DNA of 64,000 nucleotides, taken from contig CM045758.1 of assembly GCA_025200525.1 (NCBI GenBank), positions 58,251,649 through 58,315,648 of the forward strand, written 5' to 3'. This stretch comes from Camellia lanceoleosa (lineage: Eukaryota > Streptophyta > Magnoliopsida > Ericales > Theaceae). Shown one piece after another: positions 1 to 10,018 of this stretch (position 1 is its first letter; the number at the start of each line of letters is the position of its first letter). Made by a program: the position numbers and the translations under genes. Below the pieces are notes generated by a model. The model searched no databases. It had not been told where the DNA came from and was given only the letters and a program-made list of their open reading frames with translations.

Positions 1-954
1 ATGCTTCATATAAAAGTGTTAAACAAGTGGAGCAATAAGTCTTTTGACATGTTGTTGGGTGTATTGAAAGACCTTTTACCAGAAAGTGATCAAAAGGTTC
101 CATGGACCCTTTATGAAGCGAAGAAATTTTTACGTGATTTGGGTTTAGGATATGTGCCTATTCATGCATGTAAGTATGATTGTGCTCTTTTTTGGAAGGA
201 AAATGCAAATTTAGAAAATTGTCCGATTTGTAAGGAGCCTAGATACAAACTGAATGATGGCAAAGGTAAGAAGATACCTCATAAAATTTTGAGATATTTT
301 CTGTTGACACCAAGGTTGCAAAGATTATACATGCCGAGAAAAACAGCTGGAGATATGCGATGGCATAAAGAAAAACGTGTTGATGATGGCATCTTAAGGT
401 ATCCAGCCGATGGTGAGGTGTGGAAGGATTTTGATAGGCAACATGATGTGTTTGCCCAAGAACCACGTAATGTGAGGTTAGGGTTGGCCACCGATGGTTT
501 CAACCCTTTTGGAAATTTGAGCAACTCATATAGTATGTGGCCTGTGGTAGTTATGCCTTATAACCTACCACCGTGGAAGTGTATGAAGCAACCATTTTCC
601 ATGATGTCATTGCTTATTCCTGGACCACAAGCACCGGGGAGAGATATTGATGTTTACTTGAGGCCATTAATTGACGAGTTGAAGGAGTTATGGGAAGATG
701 GTGTAGTTACTTATGATGCCTCAACTGGGGCAAGTTTCCGAATGCATGCAACTGTTATGTGGACTATTAATGACTTTCCTGCATATGGTAACTTGTCAGG
801 GTGGAGTACAAAAGGATATTTGGCTTGTCCCAATTGTAATGAGAATGCATCATCACAACGGTTAAGAAGTAAGATAGGATACACTGGTGCTCGCCGATAC
901 TTACCTGAAGACCATCCTTGGCGAGATTGTAAGGAAATTGCAGAGATGGAGTGA
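1..954 (+). pseudogene. TNP2-like CACTA transposase, fragment
   Basis: This is the middle part of the transposase that binds and cuts CACTA element ends in the nucleus. The reading frame is open at the left edge, so the ATG at position 1 is only an internal methionine. Visible family motifs are the Cys pair in NCPICKEPRYK (about residue 73), the conserved RLGLATDGFNPFGN block (about 159-172), the block IPGPQAPGRDIDVYLRPLID (about 207-226) and the downstream TYDAS. The frame ends at TGA 952-954, well before the several hundred residues expected after this point in TNP2 proteins. It is followed within about 60 bp by the second gene of the element, so the C-terminal half seems to be deleted. Family assignment is firm; function is lost. 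Confidence 0.9.
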
Positions 955-1014
955 AAGACATAGGAACCATGCTTGGATATTGATTTTCAAGTTAATATTT
1001 CTATTGCATTGTAG

Positions 1015-1760
1015 AAACGGTCAACAAGAAATATAGCCAACAAGAAAAAGTTACCATATAATCACACCATGGGTTCAAGGTCATTTTCAGTAGCAATCTC
1101 AATTGAGGTAACATATTTTTTGTTTTAAAACTTTTAGTTAATGCTGCAATTTTTTTATTAATAATATTACTAAGGTTGCATTTTATATGTTTCATGTAGG
1201 GAATTGAAACTGGGAAGGAGCCTCACATTGTAGATTTTTTCAAGACCTCACATTGGAGTAAAAAAAAAAAAGATTGGATTGCACCAGTTTGTGAGGAGTT
1301 ATATGTAAGTATACCTTCATTATATTTGCTTTTCATATTCCTATATAATGCTTAACTAGTTAGTGTACTTGTAAAATAGGATAACTGTTGATCTTTTTTT
1401 TCTTTTTTCTTTTTTTCTTTTCTTTTCTTTTTTTAACAATAACAGGGAAAGATGGACTAACTTCGTGAGGAAGCTTCACAGCCTGGAGCAACCCCGCTAA
1501 CACAGGAGGAAATTACTGTTCAAGTCCTTGGGAAGCGTTCAGGGTATTTGAGAGGTTTCGGGGTTGGTCCAAAGCCGTCTTCTGCATTCAAATCTACAAC
1601 TAGGTCACAAGCACGTGATGAAGAGGTTAAGGGCCTTAAAGAAGAGGTAGCATCACTAAAAGGGATAATTCAATCATATGAAGAACGCTTTGAGCAGTTT
1701 GAACACTTTATGAGACAAATGCAGGGCAATTGTAGTGGATACGACTCTTTTGATGAGTAA
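1015..1760 (+). pseudogene. Ptta/En/Spm-type second CACTA gene (transposase_24-like), three exons, nonsense codon
   Basis: I read three exons by hand: 1015-1107, 1200-1304 and 1446-1760. The introns start with GT (GTAACA, GTAAGT) and end with AG, and the reading phase is kept across both. The protein has the family landmarks HTMGSRSF in exon 1, HWSKKKKDW in exon 2 and GKRSGYLRGFGVGPKPSS in exon 3, and ends in a short coiled coil rich in Lys and Glu. Such proteins act with TNP2 in CACTA transposition. An in-frame TAA at 1458-1460, four codons into exon 3, would stop translation unless the start lies after it, so I call it a pseudogene. The true 5' start was not found. Confidence 0.7.
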
Positions 1761-2635
1761 GTACTTCAAATTTTATTACATATACGAGTGTTTTTCAAAT
1801 AGTACTATTGCTTTTGATGGTTTGTGAATACTTTTGGGATTTGCTTCAATTTATCAGCTCATAGATCTGATTTTGACGGCTGATCTATGACTGTCGTGTT
1901 GGCATCCATTCATATGATGGTCTAATATTGATTTGATTGGTTTCATAGGTTGATTTCATTCGGATTTAGGTACATAGTTGGATGGTTGGGAGACATAGGT
2001 TGAGGTGCCTTATTTTCAGTACATGACTTGGTATTAAATTATTGGATTTAGGTACATAGTTACATTTCTATGACTGTCTTGTTAGCTTGTTTGGTTCAAG
2101 AGGCTTTATCTTGTTAAAGGCTACTTTATGTAAAGGTAAAGTTAAGAGGTACTATGTGTATAAAAGAGTAGGTGGTGTTTGTAGATGATGGTGTGTTTTT
2201 CTAATATTAGTTAATTGGTTTGTGTTGCTTTGGATTGCTGGTTGTTTGTTTTTCTTCTTTTCTCTGTTGGTTTCTCACCAACTATTGAAGCTTGTGTTGG
2301 GGAAAGACATGGCTGAGAATCCTGAATGTCCACACACAAATAAATAAATATATTGTATCTCTCCTGAAAATTTGAGAAATTATAATTTACTCTCAATGTT
2401 TGGCAAAATTACACCATGTTTCCTTAATATTTTGATTCACATTATAGTTGTCCCCACAATGTTGACTTAACAGAATATTCTAGTTACAATCTATACATGG
2501 GTAATAATTCTATTTACATACTACAAAAAATCTCAATACAGATTGTCTGAGAGTGAATTTTGCACTATCATGTATGTCTTTATATAGTTAGGGATTGAAC
2601 TAGTGAGAGGAGATAATACACGAACTGCAAGGATG
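1761..2635. other. Non-coding interior of the CACTA element
   Basis: About 875 bp of AT-rich sequence between the second transposase-like gene and the tandem repeats. I see no coding potential beyond short chance frames and no recognisable motif. It is presumably the 3' untranslated and spacer part of the transposon. Confidence 0.5.
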
Positions 2636-2639
2636 GTAA

Positions 2640-2734
2640 TAATATGTGGTGTGTTGTGGTTTTTATTTTTTATTTTTATATAGAAATGTAAACAAATATA
2701 TTATTATTAACAATGCTTTCTTCAATTTTTATTT

Positions 2735-2773
<39 letters not shown>

Positions 2774-2900
2774 TTGCAGGTAGCTAGATAATATGTGGTG
2801 TGTTGTGGTTTTTTATTTTTATATAGAAATGTAAACAAATATATTATTATTAACAATGCTTTCTTTAATTTTTATTTATTTATTTATTGCAGGTAGCTAG
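2640..2900. repeat. Tandem duplication with (ATTT)n microsatellite
   Basis: A block beginning ATAATATGTGGTGTGTTGTG and ending in ATTGCAGGTAGCTAG occurs twice in tandem, at about 2640-2787 and 2788-2900. The copies differ mostly in the length of an ATTT run, which is long in the first (about 2737-2775) and short in the second. Confidence 0.85.
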
Positions 2901-3043
2901 AGGTGTAGTCATGCATGTTTATGGATCTGAGTTTGCTGATGCATTAATTCTAAGTTGTGCATATATATGTGGAGTTTTTGAGATATTTCGCATCGGACAA
3001 ATATGACACGCATTTGAAATTTTTGATGTTTTGTTAAATATTT

Positions 3044-3163
3044 TTTGATGTGGTGAATTCGTTGTAAGGATGGATGGTTATATTTTGATGTGGTGAATTC
3101 GTTGTAAGGATGGATGGTTATATTTTGATGTGGTGAATTTATTGTAAGGATGGATGGTTATTT
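3044..3163. repeat. Three tandem copies of a ~41 bp unit
   Basis: The unit TTTTGATGTGGTGAATTCGT followed by TGTAAGGATGGATGGTTATA is present three times head to tail. The third copy has GAATTTATT in place of GAATTCGTT. Confidence 0.9.
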
Positions 3164-3362
3164 TGGGCATGTAATGTGTTGATATTGACAGGTGGTTGTA
3201 AATATATTAATTTCTATTTTGACTTTATAATTGATGGTTTTTTTTTTTTTTTAGATTGGATTGTTGATTGATTGGATGGACATAAATTATGTATTAATTG
3301 CAAATGTGTTATAGGTATTACAAAAAATTTAGCATTATATTTAAAAGAATTTATTTTGAAAT

Positions 3363-3908
3363 TAAAAGTTTTTTTGCGACCAATGTTTTTAGTCGCAATA
3401 AGGTTCTAGGATTGCTAAAACACACCCTTTCCGCGACCAATATCTTCGTCGCCAATGCCCACTTCCCGTGACCAACATTATTCTGGTCGCCAAAAGTCCA
3501 CTTTCCGCGACCAATATCTTCGTCGCCAATGCCCACTTCCCGTGACCAACGTTATTCTGGTCACCAAAAGTCCACTTTCCGCGACCAATATCTTCGTCGC
3601 CAATGCCCACTTTTCGTGACCAACATTATTCTGGTCGCCAAAAGTCTAACTTTTAGCGACCAAATTCTTAGTCGCAAATAGGATCAACTTTTGACAAATT
3701 CAAGTCTCTTCTGCGACCAAAATATGTTGTCGCAAATGATGGTTTTCCGCGACCAACTTCACTTTTGGTCTCCAAAAACCTTCTGTGACGGGCTTTCGGC
3801 GACCAAATCGCGACCAACTTTTTTTGGTCGCTAAAAACTATTAACGACCAGATTTGATCTTTCTGCGACCAAAAATGTTGGTCACGAAAAGTGTTTTTTC
3901 CTGTAGTG
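3363..3908. repeat. CACTA subterminal repeat array and right terminus
   Basis: Many short copies of GCGACCAA and its inverse TTGGTCGC/TAGTCGC, including about three tandem copies of a ~75 bp unit between 3430 and 3640 (CGACCAATATCTTCGTCGCC ... TTATTCTGGTCGCCAAAAGT). Subterminal arrays of this kind are the binding sites of the element-encoded DNA-binding protein in known CACTA elements. The array stops exactly at the CTGTAGTG terminus. Confidence 0.85.
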
Positions 3909-4783
3909 CGTCATTTAGCCAAACAAATCAACACTAACTACACAGAACAACTTCACAAAATTTATTAAATGACTAGAATAATCAAACGTATCAACAAGAA
4001 TGATTCCACAGAATTTAACATAGGACCATGATAACCAAGAGGAGTACAAATATGAAGTAATTAAGATAAAAACTCTTTACAAAGAGATTTAGATGAAGCA
4101 TATTGTATACCACCCAAATTACCTCAAAACAATTCCATGACCACTTGATGCAAAATCCCTCAAACACCAATACTTTTAATTATCTATATCACCATAAATC
4201 TCTAAAGGTTGTGGATCGAAAAGGTATGTAAAGTTTAACAAAATCTACAACTCTCCTCTTAAATAAAAAGTTAACTCTCACTCTATATACTCTTAATTTA
4301 AACTCTAAATTTTTATCATAAAGAAAGAGAGAGATATGGATGGACCAAGAAGAAAAACCATAAAAAGAAGTGGCGAGGATGAGTTCAAATTTATAGGCAA
4401 AATAAAGAGTAGCCTCCAATTAAACTTGAAGGGAAAGAAAGATAGAGTAGGCTCCAAGTAAACTTGGAGGAAAAGAAAGATAATTGTCTTGGAGCCAAAG
4501 AATGGTTGCTTGGATGGAAAGAAAAGAACATTTGCTTGGAGCCCAAGCAAAATAAAAATAAATAAATAAATAAATAAATAAAAGAGATGAATAATGATAA
4601 TAATGAAATGGACATAAAAAAGTGATAAAACAAATGAAGAAATTAAGTTAGGTTCTCATCTAAAAATCTTACCACAAATCTCATCTAAAAATCTTACCAC
4701 AAAACTACCACCAACATCTCTTACTAAAATATTAATACCTCAAAAATACGGGGTTTCACAAAATTAGCCTGAGTAAAGATGCT
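3909..4783. other. Unassigned AT-rich DNA between the CACTA end and the gypsy fragment
   Basis: No gene seen. It contains an (AAAT)n run at about 4555-4580 and a duplicated TCTCATCTAAAAATCTTACC at about 4653-4699. Confidence 0.4.
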
Positions 4784-4996
4784 ACTTTTGAAGAAGGGCC
4801 TGTAGTAATTCAAGACAAACGAGTGAAGAACCTTAGGGGCAAGATAGTCCATTTGATAAAGGTACTTTGGAGTCATCGAGGCATTGAGGAATCCACTTGG
4901 GAGCGCGAGGATTTGATGAGAGCAAACTATCCACATCTATTTGAAAACATAGTTAAATTTCGAGGACAAAATTTCTTTAAGGGGGATAGGTTATGA
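4784..4996 (+). pseudogene. Ty3/gypsy pol 3' end (integrase C-terminus with chromodomain), 70 codons
   Basis: A 70-codon open stretch ending at TGA 4994-4996. It reads ...GKIVHLIKVLWSHRGIEEST then WEREDLMRANYPHLFE and ends FRGQNFFKG, which is the chromodomain and C-terminal tail of plant chromovirus integrases (Tekay/Del type). Such chromodomains are thought to steer integration. The purine run AAGGGGGATAGG at 4979-4990 just before the stop is the expected polypurine tract, and the LTR should begin right after it (TGAAGCCCC from 4994). Everything upstream in pol is missing, so this is only the tail of an element whose 3' LTR continues at 4994 and, after an interruption, at 20482. Confidence 0.75.
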
Positions 4997-5033
4997 AGCC
5001 CCTGATCTTTGCAATATTTTCTTTAACCCTTAC
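4994..5033 (+). mobile_element. First 40 bp of a gypsy 3' LTR, split by the TR-GAG element
   Basis: TGAAGCCCCTGATCTTTGC... follows the polypurine tract directly. The same sequence, uninterrupted, starts at 45276 in copy B (TGAGGCCCTTGATC). The LTR resumes at 20482 after the large insertion. Bases 5029-5033 are CTTAC, the left target duplication of that insertion. Confidence 0.65.
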
Positions 5034-8000
5034 TGTAGACACCCCATTTTTGACCGCCCTCAAGACTTGGGCATTACTGATGGTTTGCTCGGTGTTGAGA
5101 GATGTGCAGAGCACAGGTTCAATTCCTTCGGCAAGAAGAGAGGCAAATCTTCCCAAATACTTTGTTTAAGGGTTTGGAGTTGAAGAAAAGAGGAAAGGAG
5201 AGGAGAAAACTGGTCTGGGAGAAGTTCGGCATAGATCCGGGTAGAAGGGAATCGAGCAGCCCTCGCTAAATCGGGCTTATTCAATTGCATACTTGGAGTT
5301 AAGCTATGAGGCCACCATCATTGGAAAGAAGACTTCCGGGGCTTCACTTTTCACTCAAGAATCTCCTAGAGCCAAGTCCGGGTGGAGGAGATATGATTGG
5401 TTAAAGCTGGGCATCATCTTGGTTGGATCGAGTCTGCGCGACTTCACGGAAAAGGGCATAACTTTTTGCACAGGAGGAATTTTGATACAAGGTTTACGCC
5501 ATTGGAAAGCTAACTTCCGGGGCTTCGATTTGCATACCCACCGGCCATGTTTTGACCAAGGAATCATCCATCGGCACTATATTTAGCCGACCGGCTGAAA
5601 AGAGTGCCGACCGGCACTTTATTTTGGACAATGATCGAATCTCCTGGCCGGTTTGAACCCTTTGCACCCCCCAAGCCTGGTGCATACCAGTTGTGCCAGC
5701 TGGGATGCACAGAATCAGATCCACGTGCATACATGTGCCTATTTTGCAACCTTTTGAGCCTTTTGACCCCATAAACCTTCTAGAAGGTTGAACCCTTGGC
5801 CAAGCTTCTTGGAGAAGCTTGGCCAGCTGTATTAGTTTCTCTTAGAAGCCAAGAACCTCTTGCACCTCTTGAACCTCCCTCTCTTGACTTAGCCTCTAAG
5901 TCTTGGCTTTACATTGGCCTATATAAGCAACCCTTCTCCTCCATTGTTTAGGGTTGGGAGTTTGGAACAAAAACCAGAGATATATAGATATATATCTGAT
6001 ATAGATAGATACAACCCTCTATCTCTCTATATCTCACTCCTTTGCCTCCAAAAGTCCATTATTCTTGGCCATTCCTTCACCAACCCATAGCACAACACCA
6101 CCACTTCCATTTCCAACGACTTGGGGCTGTTCTTCAGAGCTTAGGAGCACCTAAACTTGGTCCAAGAGGTGCTGGTTTGCTGGTCTTCAAGGGTAAGTCC
6201 TCATCTTCCCTTTTCTTGCAATTTCTTGCTTTGTATTTAAGCCTTGCTTGCAAGCACTTTTGGGATCCGACCCAAACTTAAAATAGTCTTATTTTGGGGT
6301 CCTCTTCATGTTTGATTGAGGACCCCTTGTCGTTTGGTGGCTGCATCTAGCACCTATCTCAATATCCTCTTGTATGCCATGTTTCTTGCATAGAATATTT
6401 GGCTTATATATAATCTGTTTCAGAGCATGATGTAAGCTAAGAATAGGCTTATTTTGAGCCCTTCTTCAACATTGTTGAAGGGCTCAACATTGTTTGCATA
6501 CTCCATGTGCTACTTGCTTTGAAATCCATGTGATTTACCGTAATCTTGCATGCTTTCTTAGCCTATCTTGCTTCTATTTTTGTGGCTGGTCATACACTGA
6601 AAATGTGCTTATTTTGTCATGTATAAGATCTGTTTTTGGTTGTTTAGGCCATCCATGACTTGCCTTACATAGCCATTTTGCATTTTGGCTTGCTAGCCTT
6701 AAGTGCATGAGTATATAGCATGTGTTGCTTGCATCATTTTAGTGGTTTGGAACCATCTAGCATGCTATTTCAGTCCCTTTTGTGTGCTTGTATGCTTACC
6801 TTAGTTGTCTCTTTAGTGCTCTAAAAGCATGTGTTGTGTACTCCATGTTTTGGCCTTAATGCATACCTTTGAATTTGAACCATCTAGATGCCATCTAGGG
6901 GGTCCTTTGGGCTTAGTTTTATGCGTTAAAACTCTGATTTTAATTGTTTAAGTATTGCCATGTGTGGTTGTACTAAGTGTGGTTCAAAGCCTCATTGGCT
7001 TGCCTTAATGCTTGGACCATTTGCATGCATGCTTAGCCTACTTTGTTGCTTGATTTGGCATCATTTTGTAGCATTATTTGAGCTTTCCATGCATGCTAGT
7101 TGTTCATGTTTAGCTTCCTTTAAGTGTGCTTAAAGCTTGCTTCATTATGCCTAAGTGTCAAGCCATAACATGTGCATATGTGTGTGCATTTTGGCCTTCA
7201 TTTCCATGGTTTTGGCCACTGTTTTGGACCTAACTTAGAGCTGTCCAATTAGTGTAAGTCCATCCCTTGCATGCCATTCAAGTGTTGTTGCATTATCCCA
7301 TGTTTACATGCTTTGGTTGCATATATTGCATGCTTGGAATCACTTGCATTTGCCTTGCATTCCCTTGGCCAAATTGCTTAACATGTTGCATATCTTAGCT
7401 CCCATGCCTAGGTTGCATCGCATTAGCATGCATGCTCTATCTCTTGACCAAGTCATGATGGAGGTAGAAGCCCCTTGATTTGATTGTATGCATTGCATTT
7501 CATCCCATTGAAAGTGCACAACTTGGCTCTTGGGCCATCACGCATCGAAATGCGCGATTGGTGGTCCGAGAACCAAGGACTATACTCCCTTGAGTCACAA
7601 ATATGATAAGGAGTATGGTTGGTGCAAACATTTGTCCCAAAATTCCATACCATGCACTGTTGCTGTCTGTTGCTGTCAAAACTGTCTCCTGCAGGGATTT
7701 AGTGCCGACCGGCACATCTTTTGTGCCGATAACTTCCATTGCAGCCGGTGGGAATGTCTTCCAGCCGGTGGCACTCAGAAGAACACAAGGAAGGTTTCCT
7801 GAGACTTTGGAAATCTTCCAGGGAGGCAGGACAGTGAAACAGAGGCAGCAATGGCATGGTGCGGACTTTCCGGGCGAGTCGGATCCGAGCATGCGTGCAT
7901 CCCTCTTCCCGAGGCCTTTTACTGCTTTCAGTAGTTTATTTAATTTGTTAATTAATTAAGGGTCTGTAACAATTAATTAGCTAGGATAGTTGATTTATTA

Positions 8001-9098
8001 TTTGGGACTGTATATTATTCTTTTGGTCCCTCCGTGTGAGGGCATATCTGTAATAAGTGTGGGTGAGTGGCATGTATGTCTTCCAACCCCTATTTCTTTC
8101 TCCCTTTTATTTACCTGCTTAGAATGGTAGATTAGGGCATATTTAATTCAGCATATCTTATGCAATACATGCGTGCATCCATGCATTTGTTGACATGCAT
8201 CGGGTTCGGCACATCATACAAACTGCATCGTACTTTCAATTCCAAATTGAATACGTGTTATTTGTAGCATTCCATATGCCATGTTTAGGATAGTCGAGCC
8301 TGCCTAAGTTATATCTTTGCATGTGTTGCATTAGACATTTCAGTATGCTTAGGTCCATGCATGGATTTCTAATAAGCTTCTGTTTTGGCTTGGAGTACTA
8401 GGTGAGCTTTTACGCTTTAGCATATCGCATGTGTGTGAATGTTGCCATGATAGCATGCGTACCATGAGGCTAAGTGCTTATGTGATATAACTACATGAAT
8501 GCCTGTGGATGGAGGTTGAATTACCTAAATTGGGACAACACGTTAAAACTGTAAGTTTTAGAGCCCACTAGATAGTGGCAAAACTGTCTTTTCTAAAACC
8601 CCACTTGAGGGTGGTAAAACCTGCATTTTAGCCTACTTGCGAGTAGCAAATCATTTTCAAAACAAACATGTGGTGTTTTGTTCCAATTTAGGCGATTTGG
8701 TCTATACTTGTTTGCTGTGCGCATAACGTAGTAATTCTAAGCTAATAACCGGAATAAGAACGCATAAAGTTTTCAAAAACGGATATCACGGTTAGTAGAG
8801 GCCGGTCTTCGGACCGGGCGAAAGGGGGTGCTCATAGCTGACCTTCCCCGATCGTACCCAAGCTCCCGAGCCAAGACCACTTTGGTGATGACGGACACGT
8901 GGCCTTCGGCACTGAGTCAGGGTTTCCTAAATTTCCCAATTAAAAAATATTTAGGTGGCGACTCAGAATCCGCAAAGCGATCCATGTTTGGCACTACTTT
9001 TCAAAAATCTGTTTTCTCAAACGATTTGCGGTTGGACTCTTTGGTTGATTTAGAACCACGACACAAAGAGTCCGAAGCGAGGTCCCATGGGGGCGTAC
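5034..9098 (+). repeat. 5' LTR of the TR-GAG element (~4.07 kb)
   Basis: Nearly identical to 16372-20481. In the first ~490 bp I count six substitutions by eye. The end is harder to place than the start: the last ~150 bp differ from the 3' LTR by several small deletions, and the expected GCTACA terminus is reduced to a GTAC near 9095-9098. Landmarks are a GCCGACCGGC cluster at about 5585-5650, a TATA box at 5920, a long TGCAT-rich segment (6300-7450), a second CCGGTGG/GCCGACCGG cluster at about 7703-7770, and a conserved 3' segment (about 8780-9098). Confidence 0.9.
5920..5927 (+). promoter_or_regulatory. Probable TATA box of the 5' LTR promoter
   Basis: CCTATATAAGCAACCC lies 887 bp into the LTR and is identical in the 3' LTR. 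A pyrimidine-rich stretch (CTTCTCCTCC) follows it, as expected near a plant transcription start. Related solo LTRs have a TATA box in the equivalent place downstream of the GGCCGG cluster. Confidence 0.6.
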
Positions 9099-9106
9099 TC
9101 TGATTC

Positions 9107-9124
9107 TGGCGACTACTGGGACTT
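9107..9124 (+). other. Primer-binding site
   Basis: TGGCGACTACTGGGACTT begins 8 bp after the apparent end of the 5' LTR. It starts with TGG, the complement of a tRNA CCA tail. TGGCGACT... sites are usual in the Tat/Ogre group; I could not check which tRNA matches. Confidence 0.6.
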
Positions 9125-10018
9125 TAGAGAGCTTGACTCGAACTCGTGATATCCTGTTTTGACTACACTTATGTGTTTCTTTGCATTGCATGTGCATTGG
9201 TGCGCCTAGGACACCGTGTTGGCCATCTGCTATTCTGGCGGTTTCTTGGAGGCTTGTCTTGTCAAGGCATGTCCATAAGGTCGACCGGTTCTATGCTCTG
9301 CCAGTATGGGAACACAAACCCCGGTTTTACCGGGGCACCCTTTTCGACCATTCGACCTAGTGCATATTCGGATCCATAGTGACCATTCCAAATTAGGACA
9401 GGTTGCTTACCCAATATTAGGTTGTTTGAAACTGCTGTGTGCGTAGTGAAACCCTAGCTCCTGACGAAATAGGACAGGGAAACCCTACCCCAACATAGGG
9501 GTGTATTGGCTCTCATTTACTTGCTATGTGCTTTTAGAGCGTATCTCTACAGGTAATGCATATACCAATTTGTAAGTCTGGGTATCAGACCTGAGGGCAC
9601 CAGTATCAGTTTTTGAGAATCAGTTATATCTGCGGGTATCAGATTCAGTGATTTGGGGCAATAATTTTGGGGAACAGTGATCAGTAATAGAATGCAGTCG
9701 TTCAGCTTTGCTCGTATCCGTTCCAGTAAAATTGAGCTAAGATGCTGTCGGTTTTCTCTTTTGCTAGGGTAGTTCTGGAATCATAGCTTCAGAAGGCTCC
9801 ACTATCCCCCGGGTACATTGGACTCGTGTTGATAGACTTTGTCGGGTCAGAGATTCAGAGATTCAGTTTGCCAAAGGCAGAGTAAAAAGGGCCAGTCAGG
9901 CACGGGTCACCGGTTCAGCAGTTACCAGATCAGTAACCCTTATCCACCCCACCAGTGAACAGTCAGGCTGAGGCCTCAGTTTTTTTTTATCACAGAGATA
10001 GATATACCCGTCAGTCAG
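9125..10018 (+). other. Untranslated leader of the TR-GAG element
   Basis: About 0.9 kb between primer-binding site and gag. Only short chance frames are present. It contains repeated GTATCAG/TCAGTTTT-type phrases at about 9590-9700 and CAGTCAG-rich DNA near 9890-10018. A packaging signal would be expected here but cannot be recognised by eye. Confidence 0.5.

Larger units (their letters stand above)
1..3908 (+). mobile_element. CACTA (En/Spm) transposon, 3' part, left end outside window
   Basis: A decayed class II element of the CACTA superfamily. It holds a TNP2-type transposase fragment, a second transposase-like gene, and then about 550 bp of short direct and inverted GCGACCAA/TTGGTCGC repeats just inside the right end. 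The right terminus reads ...TTTTTTCCTGTAGTG at 3894-3908, which on the minus strand begins CACTACAGGAAAAAA, the typical start of a plant CACTA terminal inverted repeat. The left terminus and the 3 bp target duplication cannot be checked because the element runs off the window. The genes are broken, so this copy is not autonomous. Confidence 0.85.

Noticed and set aside
5293..5586. ~97-residue frame, repeated at 16631-16924
   Set aside because: Lies inside both LTRs upstream of the TATA box; repeated only because the LTR is. No domain.
7500..7959. Overlapping frames of 90-130 residues on both strands, repeated near 18842-19312
   Set aside because: LTR sequence; frames differ between the two LTR copies after a 20 bp duplication, so no constraint on coding is seen.
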